NCBI RefSeq assembly: GCF_018205975.1
Contig: NZ_CP073577.1
Span: 2,480,001 to 2,544,000 of the forward strand
Direction of reading: 5' to 3'
Source of the DNA: Erythrobacter sp. JK5
GTDB lineage: Bacteria; Pseudomonadota; Alphaproteobacteria; Sphingomonadales; Sphingomonadaceae
DNA: 64,000 bases
Positions 32,387 through 40,261 of the stretch are shown one piece after another. The first letter of the stretch is position 1. Each line of letters begins with the position of its first letter. Position numbers and translations under genes: made by a program. The notes below the pieces were generated by a model, which did not search any database, was not told the DNA's origin, and saw only the letters and a program-made list of their open reading frames with translations.

Positions 32387-34120
32387 TTACTCGGCGGCTT
32401 CGTCTTTCGGATCGTCGCCCTGGACACCGAGGCCTTCGGGCGCGGCGATGTCCTTGTCGAAGGATATTTCCGACATGACTTCGCCGATCGGCTTGGACGG
32501 GTCGGCGGTCGCCGCCTGCACCAGCGTGCCGAGCGAAGAGCCGTCGAGGCCCAGCTCCTTCATCAGCCCGTCGAGTACCGGGGCCTGCGCGCGGTAGGCG
32601 AGCGCGGCCGACACCGCGTCGGTCGCAAGGTTGCCCGTGCCGCCGCCGGTGCGGCCATTGCCGCCGGAACCACCGCCGTTGGTAAGCCCGTCGACCTGCA
32701 CGATCTTGATCGAATCGATCGCTTCCATTGGCTTCGCGCTTTCGCGGATGACCTCCGGCAGGACCTTGAGCAGCGCCAGCTTCGTCTGCAGGCTGATTTG
32801 ATCCATCGACAGGATGTTGGCGGCTTCGTTGATCGCCTGCTGACCGGCGGCCTCGACTTCGAACCGCACCCGGTCGGCTTCGGCCTTCAGGATTTCGGCA
32901 TCGGCCAGACCCTTGGCCTCGAGCCTGGCGGCTTCGGCGCGGTTGGTCGCCGCGTCCTTCTCCGCTTCGGCCTCCACCTTGATGCCGATGGCATCGCGCT
33001 CGGCCTGCTTCGCCGCTTCGATCAGCTCGATCTTCTTCTGGCGTTCGGCGATTTCGCTCTCGCGCGCGGTCGCGACCTGCTCCTCCGCAGCCACCGCCAG
33101 CGCACGCGCGGCATCGGCTTCGGCCTTGGCCTGGCTTTCCTCGCGCGACTTGTTCTGAACCGCGATCTGCTGTTCCTGCCGGGCGATCTCGAGTGCGCGC
33201 TGCTGGTCGATCCGCGCTTCCTCGACGAGCCGGTCGGCTTCGATCTGTTGCGCATCGACCTGCTTCTTGGCCTCGATCCGCGCAGCATCCGCCTCACGCT
33301 GGCGCTCGGCCTGTTCGCGGGCGATCTCGGACATTTGCGACGCCCGGCGGATTTCGACCTCGCGTTCCTGCTGGAGCCGCGCATATTCCTTGTCGCGCCC
33401 GATTTCGAAGCTGCGCGTGTCGGCTTCGAGGTTCTTGGTCTCCATCTGGACGCGGGTGTCCTGCTCGATATCGTTGCGCAGCTTCTTGCGCGCCTCGATC
33501 TGTTCGGTGAGCTTGGTCAGACCTTCGGCGTCGAACGCGTTGTTGGCGTTGAAGTGCTCGATCGAGGTCTGGTCGAGTCCGGTCAGCGAGACCGACTCGA
33601 GCTCGAGACCGTTCATCGCCAGGTCGTTCGACGAGACCTGCTGCACCTTCTGGACGAAGTCCGCGCGTTGCTCGTGCAGCTCGTTCATGCTCATTCCCGC
33701 CGCGACCGAGCGCAGCGCGTCGACGAACTTGCCCTCGACCAGGTCCTTGAGCATTTCCGGCTGCATCGTGCGCTGGCCGAGCGTCTGCGCCGCCATGGCG
33801 ATCGCACCCGCATCCGGGCGGACACGAACGTAGAACTCGGCCTTTACGTCGATCCGCAGGCGGTCGAGCGTGATCAGCGCTTCGCCGTCGCGGCGGACGA
33901 CGCTGAGCACCAGCGTGTTCATGTTGACCGGCATGGTCTCGTGGAACACCGGCAGCACCAGTGCGCCGCCGTTCATCACGACCTTCTCGCCGCCCACGCC
34001 CGTCCGCACGAACGCGATCTCTTTCGACGCGCGGCGATAGAGCATCGTCATCGAAATCACGATGACGAGGAAGGCGACGAATATCACTGCCGCCCAAAGT
34101 AGGATGTCGAAGAGTTCCAT
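32387..34120 (-). CDS. Flotillin family protein (YqiK type)
   Basis: A 577-residue protein. One N-terminal membrane segment (about residues 5-27) is followed by the SPFH/band 7 domain (VKAEFYVRVRPDAGAI, about 95-110). A very long coiled coil rich in Glu, Ala, Gln and Lys covers about 220-440. The C-terminal tail has a Gly-rich hinge (NGGGSGGNGRTGGG). Flotillins organise membrane microdomains. The gene upstream on the same strand encodes a YqiJ-type protein, the usual partner, separated by 82 bases. Confidence 0.92.
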   Translation of the reverse strand: MELFDILLWAAVIFVAFLVIVISMTMLYRRASKEIAFVRTGVGGEKVVMNGGALVLPVFHETMPVNMNTLVLSVVRRDGEALITLDRLRIDVKAEFYVRVRPDAGAIAMAAQTLGQRTMQPEMLKDLVEGKFVDALRSVAAGMSMNELHEQRADFVQKVQQVSSNDLAMNGLELESVSLTGLDQTSIEHFNANNAFDAEGLTKLTEQIEARKKLRNDIEQDTRVQMETKNLEADTRSFEIGRDKEYARLQQEREVEIRRASQMSEIAREQAERQREADAARIEAKKQVDAQQIEADRLVEEARIDQQRALEIARQEQQIAVQNKSREESQAKAEADAARALAVAAEEQVATARESEIAERQKKIELIEAAKQAERDAIGIKVEAEAEKDAATNRAEAARLEAKGLADAEILKAEADRVRFEVEAAGQQAINEAANILSMDQISLQTKLALLKVLPEVIRESAKPMEAIDSIKIVQVDGLTNGGGSGGNGRTGGGTGNLATDAVSAALAYRAQAPVLDGLMKELGLDGSSLGTLVQAATADPSKPIGEVMSEISFDKDIAAPEGLGVQGDDPKDEAAE

Positions 34121-34202
34121 TATTCCTCCTGTTGCGTGTGCGGCGCGTCAGTGGGGCTTGCCGCGCGCGGATTGCTGGGGCCCGGTTTCGGTATGATCCC
34201 GA

Positions 34203-34871
34203 TTATTCGAGACCGAGCATTGGATTTTCATACTGCACCGCGAAGAATCTTTCGCCTTCGCGGCGCACCAGGAGGACCGTTTCCCCCTCGGCAAGAATTG
34301 CGTTCGGATCGTTGGGCTCAACCATCACGAAATGCGGATGGCCGTGCCGGTCGATCACCTTCGAGCGCGCTGGCGAACCTGCCCGCGCCGTCCCGATCTG
34401 GACCTCGGCATCGCGGCGGATCAGGCTGTCGAGGCCGACTGCGCTGGTTTCGTCCTTGGGCAGCAAGGCGCCCACGGGTCGCGCCACGATCCCGGTGACG
34501 GGCAGCGTGCCGATCGCGGCGAGCACTCCCGCGAGGCCGGTGTGCAGCGGACCTCCGGTAAGGTTGATCGCCAGCGCCTGTCCCGAAACGCCGATCGCGG
34601 CGTAGACCACCAGGAACAGAGTCAGCCAGACGAGGAGCGGCACCTTGCCGAGCCCGATCAGGCTCAGCAGACCGGCGATGAACCCGCCGCCCGAAATGGC
34701 ATCCGCACCGTCGATATCCGCATCGATATCGGCGTCCATGTCGAAATCGAGATCAAGGTCGGCATCTCCGCCGAACATGTCCCCCGCGCCGATGATCTGC
34801 GCGATCGCGACGAATGCCAGAAGAGCCAGAGCCACCGCGAAGGGCATGTTATAGGCTTCGAGAATGCTCAT
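34203..34871 (-). CDS. YqiJ-type membrane protein (flotillin partner)
   Basis: A 222-residue protein starting MSILEAYNMPFAVAL. It has an N-terminal helix, then an Asp-alternating stretch (DADLDLDFDMDADIDADID, about 42-60), two or three further helices (about 68-140) and a C-terminal OB-like domain (VIDRHGHPHFVMVEP, LLVRREGERFFAVQYEN). This is the NfeD-like arrangement of YqiJ/DUF1449 proteins that accompany flotillins. The Asp repeat could bind cations; that is inference. It is the first gene of the pair. Confidence 0.85.
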   Translation of the reverse strand: MSILEAYNMPFAVALALLAFVAIAQIIGAGDMFGGDADLDLDFDMDADIDADIDGADAISGGGFIAGLLSLIGLGKVPLLVWLTLFLVVYAAIGVSGQALAINLTGGPLHTGLAGVLAAIGTLPVTGIVARPVGALLPKDETSAVGLDSLIRRDAEVQIGTARAGSPARSKVIDRHGHPHFVMVEPNDPNAILAEGETVLLVRREGERFFAVQYENPMLGLE

Positions 34872-35066
34872 CGAATGCCCCCTGCAATCCGCCTCGACAT
34901 TCCCCTGATACGCACGATGACCCCCGCTCGATCCATGAGCAATCAATTAGCACAAGTTGCCCGAAAATAACAGGAAAATCGGACATTGTGTCGTATTAGT
35001 GCACTGATTGCGTTTTTCTTTTCGCTCAGCCCTTGTTTTATTGCGCGCGCGCCCCATATTCATAGC

Positions 35067-36359
35067 TTAGGCCGCCGAAATGCTGATCGGCAGGCTCTTC
35101 AATCCACCCACAAACGTGCTGTTCGCCCGCCTTGCCTCGCCTGCGGGCGCGACCGTCTCGATCCGGTCGAGCAAAGCCTCGAACAGGATCCGCATTTCGA
35201 GCCGCGCCAGGTGCAGGCCCAGGCACTGATGCGCCCCAGCCCCGAACGCGAGGTGCCGATTGGGCGAACGCGCCGCATCGAACCGCCGCGGGCTCTCGAA
35301 CTGCGCAGGATCATGATTGGCCGCAACGTAATTGATCATCATCCAGTCGCCCGCCTTGATCTGCTGTCCGCCGATCTCGACGTCCTTGGCGGCGGTTCGC
35401 ATGAAATGCTGCACCGGCGAGGTCCAGCGGATTGCTTCCTCGACGATGCCGGGCAGCAGCGAACGGTCTGCCCGCACCCGGGCCCATTGCTCAGGGTCGC
35501 TGGCCAGCGCCTGCATTGCGCCTGCCGTCGATGCGCTCGTCGTATCGTGCCCGGCGGTTGCGACGATGATGTAATACCCCGCCATGTCGCGCGGCGGCAG
35601 CGGCTTGCCGTCGACCGTCGCATTGGCGATGACGCTGGCGACATCGTCGGTCGGATTGGCGCGGCGATCTGCGGCAAGCTGCGCGAAGTAGTCCTCGAAG
35701 CTTTTCACCGCTCCCGCAACCAGTTGCACCACCTGTTCGGGCGTCATGTTTTCCATGCCGCTGCCCGACAGGTCGGCATCCTGCCCGCCGAACAGCTGCT
35801 GGGTCAGCATCTGCATGCGCGGCTCGTCATCGGGCGGGACGCCAAGGATCTGCATCACCACGCGGAGCGGATAGGGTCCGGAGACCTGCTTGACGAAATC
35901 GAGTTCGGGGCCAGCTGCGACCATGCGGTCGACCGTACGCCGGGCCAGTTCGCGGATTTCGCCTTCGAGCCGCGCGAGATTGCGCGGCATGAACCAGTCC
36001 TGCGTCAGCTTGCGGTATTTCGGGTGGATCGGCGCGTCGAACACCACCAGCGAATCGACCAGAATGTTCGAACCCGTCGCCGCGCGGCTGAACGCGGTCG
36101 CCTGCCGGGTCGCAAAGACCACCGGTTTGGGATTGTTGAGGAAAGTGGCATTGTCCTTCGAAATCCGCATCACGTCATCGTAGCGGGTGACGAGCCAGAA
36201 CGGTTCGAACGAATCGTCTTCGGCGACGACCTTCGCGACCGGCGAATCCTCGCGGAGCCGGTCGAACGTATCGAGCAGCCCGTTCCATTCGGCGTAGGAT
36301 TCGGGTGCGATCACCTGGCGCGCCACATCGCTCGGCAGGGTAGCAGGAGCGCCCGCCAT
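35067..36359 (-). CDS. Cytochrome P450
   Basis: A 430-residue soluble class I P450. The oxygen-activating I-helix motif is AGHDTT (ATAGHDTTSAS). The ExxR pair lies in VEEAIRW with a downstream Arg, and the heme-binding loop is FGAGAHQCLGLHLARLE with the axial Cys. It oxidises an unknown substrate and needs a ferredoxin and reductase. No ferredoxin is adjacent, but a ferredoxin-reductase-like gene lies at 59307. Its start overlaps the acyl-CoA ligase stop (TGATG), so it may act on an acyl chain or acid activated by that enzyme. Confidence 0.94.
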   Translation of the reverse strand: MAGAPATLPSDVARQVIAPESYAEWNGLLDTFDRLREDSPVAKVVAEDDSFEPFWLVTRYDDVMRISKDNATFLNNPKPVVFATRQATAFSRAATGSNILVDSLVVFDAPIHPKYRKLTQDWFMPRNLARLEGEIRELARRTVDRMVAAGPELDFVKQVSGPYPLRVVMQILGVPPDDEPRMQMLTQQLFGGQDADLSGSGMENMTPEQVVQLVAGAVKSFEDYFAQLAADRRANPTDDVASVIANATVDGKPLPPRDMAGYYIIVATAGHDTTSASTAGAMQALASDPEQWARVRADRSLLPGIVEEAIRWTSPVQHFMRTAAKDVEIGGQQIKAGDWMMINYVAANHDPAQFESPRRFDAARSPNRHLAFGAGAHQCLGLHLARLEMRILFEALLDRIETVAPAGEARRANSTFVGGLKSLPISISAA

Positions 36360-37903
36360 CAGGCGCTCTCGCTCGCCTTCGCAGCGTACTCGTCGCGCAG
36401 CTCGCGCTTGTAGAGCTTGCCGTTCGCCTCACGCGGCAGGTCGGGCCGGAAATCGAACAGCTTGGGCATCTTGATCCGCGCCAGCTGCGGGGCAAGATAA
36501 TCGCGCAATTCCTTCTCGAACGCGTCGCCTGCCTCGCTCATGTCGATCGGCTGAACCACGGCAACCACCTTTTCGCCGAGGTCGGGATCGGGCGCGCCGA
36601 TCACTGCTGCGTCCATCACCTTGTCGTGACTCACCAGCAGGTTCTCGATCTCCTGCGGGTAGATATTGACGCCGCCCGAAATGATCATGTGGCTCTTGCG
36701 ATCGGTGAGATAGAGATACCCGTCCGTGTCGAGATGGCCGATATCGCCCAGCGTCATCCAGCCCTTGGAATGCATCGCCTCGGCGGTCTTTTCGGGATCG
36801 TTGTGATAGGTCGGCAGCAGCGCGTTCTCGAAATAGATCAGTCCGTCCGTGCCCGCCGGCACCTCCTCGCCGTCCGGACCGCAGACGTGCACCGTGCCGT
36901 AGATTGCCTTCCCGACCGAGCCGGGATGCGCGAGCCAGTCGGCAGCGCCGATCATCGTCATGCCGATCCCTTCGGAGCCCGCATAATACTCGTTCACGAT
37001 CGGCCCCCACCATTCGATCATCTCGCGCTTGATCGGCACCGGGCAGGGCGCGGCGGCGTGGAGTGCGCGTTTGTGGCTCGACAGGTCGTACCGGGTCCGG
37101 ATCGCCGGATCGAGCTTGAGAAAGCGCACGAAATGGGTCGGCACCCACTGGCTGTCGGTGACCTTGTATTTCTCGATCGCGGCAAGCGCACCTTCGGGAT
37201 CGAATTTCTCGAGAACGATCAGCGTCGCGCCCAGCCGTTGCGCCGCGGCGCACCAGGCAAGCGGAGCCGCGTGATAGAGCGGGGCGGGCGAGAGATAGAC
37301 CATCGATCCGTCGGTGGGCATCCCCGCCCCCATCGTTGCCAGTCCCAGGAACGGGATGAGCGCCTGCGGATCGGGGTCCTCGGGCGGGGCGGGGCGGATC
37401 CCCTTGGGCCTGCCGGTCGTGCCCGAACTGTAAAGCATCGTCGCGCCCGCGCGCTGGTCCGCGATCGGCTCGGCAGGATGCTGCGCCAGGGCCGCGTCGA
37501 AGCCTTCCGGTCCGTCTTCTCCGGCAATCAGCACCTCCAGGTCGGGGCATTCCTTGCGAATATCCGCCATCACACCGTCGAACATGCGCGAGGTGATGAG
37601 CAGCTTCGCACCGCTGTCGCGCAGGATGTAAACGATTTCAGGCGCGGTCAGCCGGGTCGAGATCGGAACCAGCAGGGTGCCTGCGCGCTGCGATCCCCAG
37701 ACCAGCGTGAAATACTCGATCCGGTTTTCGAGCAGCACCGCGAAGGCGTCATCGGGCGCCAGTCCGCGCGCGCGCAGCAACTGGGCGAAGCGGTTCGCGG
37801 CATCGTCCATTGCGCGATAGGTCATCTGCCGTCCCGATCCCGCCATGATGACGGCGGGATGATCCGGTCGGTTCGCGGCATGGGCGATCGGATGCAGGCT
37901 CAT
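36359..37903 (-). CDS. AMP-forming acyl-CoA synthetase
   Basis: A 514-residue ANL-superfamily ligase. The P-loop is MLYSSGTTGRPKGI (about residues 153-166). The adenylate site is EYYAGSEGIGMT, with TLGDIGHLDTDGYLYLTDR and the hinge RKSHMIISGGVNIYPQEIE. The C-terminal catalytic Lys is in PREANGKLYKRELR. It activates a carboxylic acid to its CoA ester; substrate unknown. It is translationally coupled to the P450 (one-base overlap), suggesting a shared catabolic pathway. Confidence 0.93.
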   Translation of the reverse strand: MSLHPIAHAANRPDHPAVIMAGSGRQMTYRAMDDAANRFAQLLRARGLAPDDAFAVLLENRIEYFTLVWGSQRAGTLLVPISTRLTAPEIVYILRDSGAKLLITSRMFDGVMADIRKECPDLEVLIAGEDGPEGFDAALAQHPAEPIADQRAGATMLYSSGTTGRPKGIRPAPPEDPDPQALIPFLGLATMGAGMPTDGSMVYLSPAPLYHAAPLAWCAAAQRLGATLIVLEKFDPEGALAAIEKYKVTDSQWVPTHFVRFLKLDPAIRTRYDLSSHKRALHAAAPCPVPIKREMIEWWGPIVNEYYAGSEGIGMTMIGAADWLAHPGSVGKAIYGTVHVCGPDGEEVPAGTDGLIYFENALLPTYHNDPEKTAEAMHSKGWMTLGDIGHLDTDGYLYLTDRKSHMIISGGVNIYPQEIENLLVSHDKVMDAAVIGAPDPDLGEKVVAVVQPIDMSEAGDAFEKELRDYLAPQLARIKMPKLFDFRPDLPREANGKLYKRELRDEYAAKASESA

Positions 37904-38026
37904 TCAAATCTCCCGTCCAGCCTCCAGCCTGATCCGGCCGGGCTGTTTCTCTCGGGAGAAACCTAGCGGGGTGCCCCCGCCTCGCAAGTGAAATCGGATC
38001 GCGCGAGGAGCGAGGCAGCAGCACAC

Positions 38027-38054
38027 AAAAAAGGCGGCGGGAAAACCCGCCGCC
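38027..38054 (-). terminator. Rho-independent terminator for the M23 peptidase gene
   Basis: On the minus strand GGCGGCGGG, a TTTT loop and CCCGCCGCC form a perfect nine-base-pair hairpin, followed by TTTTTTG. It lies about 60 bases after the M23 peptidase stop. A smaller hairpin (ACCCGC with GCGGGT, near 38085-38102) precedes it. Confidence 0.88.
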
Positions 38055-38115
38055 CAAACTCGGACACCCTCTCCAATGTCCGACCCGCTTCCAGGCGGGT
38101 AAACTCTTGCGGAGC

Positions 38116-38811
38116 TCAGTCGCCGCCCTGCCCGGTCAGCTGCTCATTGGCAGCAACCCGAGGCTCGCGATCCACCATATAGGGAATCGGGTTTACTGCA
38201 ACCCCGTCGACACGCACCTCGTAATGAAGATGCGGACCGGTCGATCGCCCGGTCGAACCGACGTAACCGATCAGGTCGCCTTTGCGCACGCGCTCGCCGG
38301 CAGCAACCGCCAGGCGCGACAGGTGCGCGTAGCGCGTTTCGAGGTCCGCGCCATGATCGATGCTGATGTAAAGGCCGTAGCTCGAAAACCAGTCGGCGCG
38401 TTCGATCACGCCGTCGGCGGTGGCATAGACCGGCGTTCCGGTCGGCGCGGCGAGATCGACACCCTTATGCCGTGCGCGCCGCTTGAGCACCGGATGATCG
38501 CGCATCCCATAACCGCTGGTCATCACCGAACCGGCCAGCGGCATGCGAGACGGAATCGCTACGATCGCCCGCTCCACCGGAGCGTCCGGCCCGGCCTTGT
38601 CGAGCGCCACCCAGGTGGCGAACAGTTCGCGAAACTTCTTGTCGCCGGTGGCCAAAGTGCCGCCCTGCGCTTCGCGGATCGGTTCGGCCACATCCGCTGC
38701 GGCTGCGTTGGAAGACGAATTGGCGAGTACGGGACTCGCCGCCATCAAAGTCGCGGCAGCGAATAACGCGCCTGCGAGTTTGGAAAACTGCCGCTGAAAA
38801 AGCGTGCTCAT
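38116..38811 (-). CDS. Secreted M23 family peptidase
   Basis: A 231-residue protein. The start at 38811 gives a signal peptide ending near ATLMAASPVLANS. The LytM/M23 domain occupies the C-terminal 130 residues: GYGMRDHPVLKRRARHKGVD with the His and Asp zinc ligands, and GPHLHYEVRVDG with the HLH motif. Such enzymes cut peptidoglycan cross-bridges or stems in the periplasm. All zinc ligands are present, so it should be active. The gene stands alone, with a terminator downstream. Confidence 0.92.
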   Translation of the reverse strand: MSTLFQRQFSKLAGALFAAATLMAASPVLANSSSNAAAADVAEPIREAQGGTLATGDKKFRELFATWVALDKAGPDAPVERAIVAIPSRMPLAGSVMTSGYGMRDHPVLKRRARHKGVDLAAPTGTPVYATADGVIERADWFSSYGLYISIDHGADLETRYAHLSRLAVAAGERVRKGDLIGYVGSTGRSTGPHLHYEVRVDGVAVNPIPYMVDREPRVAANEQLTGQGGD

Positions 38812-38902
38812 ATCTGACCCGGTCCCATCCATGCGGCGTTGTTCGCCTGCCAATATCGATCGAAGCGATAGGATTTGCCGACGTAGCAACCGTCGCAAAA
38901 GC

Positions 38903-38928
38903 CCAGTTCGCCTCTAGTCGAACTGGCC
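38903..38928 (-). terminator. Likely terminator downstream of the DUF455 gene
   Basis: On the minus strand CCAGTTCG and CGAACTGG form an eight-base-pair hairpin with an eight-base loop, followed by GGCTTTTGCG. It lies about 50 bases after the DUF455 stop. The U tract is short, so confidence is moderate. Confidence 0.5.
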
Positions 38929-38975
38929 CCAAGACCTGCCAGATCGTGCGTGGAGACACCTATCCGGGTGATTCG

Positions 38976-39767
38976 TTAATGCGCAATATCTGCGTAAAAT
39001 CCGCGCGACAGACCGGCTGCAAGACGGGCTGAGTCGTTGAATGGCGGCTTAATCGCTCCCCTGAAATGCGCGCGAACAAGCGATTTCCAGAGGGTTTCGG
39101 GTGATTCTCCCACGTGCTCAGAAATCCTCAAAAAGTGCTTGGTTCCGAATCGAACGTGGTTAATTTCATCGTCAAGGATGCGGGCGAGAATTCTTGCGCC
39201 ATGCCGATCGCCGGCACCCGCTACCCGCTCCAGCGTCGCGGGCGTCACGTCGAGTCCCCGCGCCTCCAGAACCATCGGCACCACCGCCAGCCGGGCGGCG
39301 ACATCGTGCCGGGTCTCGTGCGCGGCCTGCCACAGGCCGCCATGCGCCGGGAGCGCACCGTAATGGCTGCCGAGACGCTCGAGCTTGCGCGCCAGCAGTG
39401 CAAAATGCATCGCCTCGTCGGCGGCGACCGAGAGGAAGTCACTGGTAAATTCTTCGCCCATCTCCGCGCCGAACCGTCCCGCCATGTCGAGCGCGAGGTC
39501 GATCGCGACGAATTCGATATGCGCGAGCGAATGCCACAGCGCGATGCGTCCTCGTTCGGAACCGAACTTGCCGCGTTTGGGCATCCGGTTGGGCGGCAGG
39601 AGCTCGGGGCGGTCGGGCCGCGCCGGTTCGTCGGGCATCGGCGTGTCGAAAACCGGTGCCAGCTCGCGCCGACGCCAACGCCGCGCCACGTCGCGCGCGG
39701 CGAAACACTTGGCACGCGGCTGGCCGGTCAACAGCGCGGTGCGGATCGCGGAAGCGACGGATTGCAT
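38976..39767 (-). CDS. DUF455 ferritin-like protein
   Basis: A 263-residue protein starting MQSVASAIRTALL at 39767, nine bases after the bcp stop. Ferritin-like di-iron ligands are spread over helices: HSLAHIEFVAIDLALD (Glu and His), SVAADEAMHFALLARKLE, and LDDEINHVRFGTKHF. This matches the DUF455 family, related in fold to MiaE-type di-iron enzymes; function unknown. It is probably co-transcribed with bcp and glnE. Confidence 0.88.
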   Translation of the reverse strand: MQSVASAIRTALLTGQPRAKCFAARDVARRWRRRELAPVFDTPMPDEPARPDRPELLPPNRMPKRGKFGSERGRIALWHSLAHIEFVAIDLALDMAGRFGAEMGEEFTSDFLSVAADEAMHFALLARKLERLGSHYGALPAHGGLWQAAHETRHDVAARLAVVPMVLEARGLDVTPATLERVAGAGDRHGARILARILDDEINHVRFGTKHFLRISEHVGESPETLWKSLVRAHFRGAIKPPFNDSARLAAGLSRGFYADIAH

Positions 39768-39775
39768 GCTGCCGG

Positions 39776-40248
39776 TCAGAGCGCCTTCGCCGCAGCGAGT
39801 ACCTCTTGGGCGTGGCCCTTGACCTTCACCTTGTTCCATACCTGCGCGATCGTGCCGTCGGCATCGACCAGGTAGGTGGTGCGGACCATTCCCATGTAGG
39901 TCTTCCCGTACATCTTCTTTTCGGTCCAGATGCCGAGCGCGTCCGACAGGCCCCCTCTTCGGCGTCGGTCGCCAGCGGAGTCTCGAGATCGTGCTTGGCG
40001 ATGAAGTTCTGGTGTTTCCGGGCGCTGTCCTTCGACACGCCGAGCAATTCGACACCGGCGGCGTCGAAATCGCTTTTGAGCGCGGTAAAGTCCTTGGCTT
40101 CGGTGGTGCAGCCGGGCGTGTTGTCCTTGGGATAGAAGAACACGACCAGCTTCTTGCCCCTGAAATCGGACGGTGTGACCGTGCCGCCATCGGGGGTCTC
40201 CATGGCAATGTCGGGCATCGCATCGCCGGCACCGGGGAAGTCGCTCAT
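39776..40248 (-). pseudogene. bcp: Thioredoxin-dependent peroxiredoxin Bcp, frameshifted as given
   Basis: The N-terminal part is a normal Bcp/PrxQ start: FRGKKLVVFFYPKDNTPGC with the peroxidatic Cys47, and GVSKDSARKHQNFI. No second cysteine lies five residues on, so it looks like a 1-Cys form. After ATDAEEG the frame is lost at a C run (39951-39955 on the plus strand). Adding one base restores GLSDALGIWTEKK, then YMGMVRTTYLVDADG, to a stop at 39776-39778, giving about 158 residues, the normal size. The second of two tandem ATGs (40248) has GGAG at better spacing. An assembly indel is the likely cause. Confidence 0.88.
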
Positions 40249-40261
40249 CATTCAGCTCCGT

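Noticed and set aside
32363..34102. 579-codon plus-strand frame opposite the flotillin gene
   Set aside because: Repetitive Leu/Arg/Asp translation is the complement of the flotillin coiled coil.
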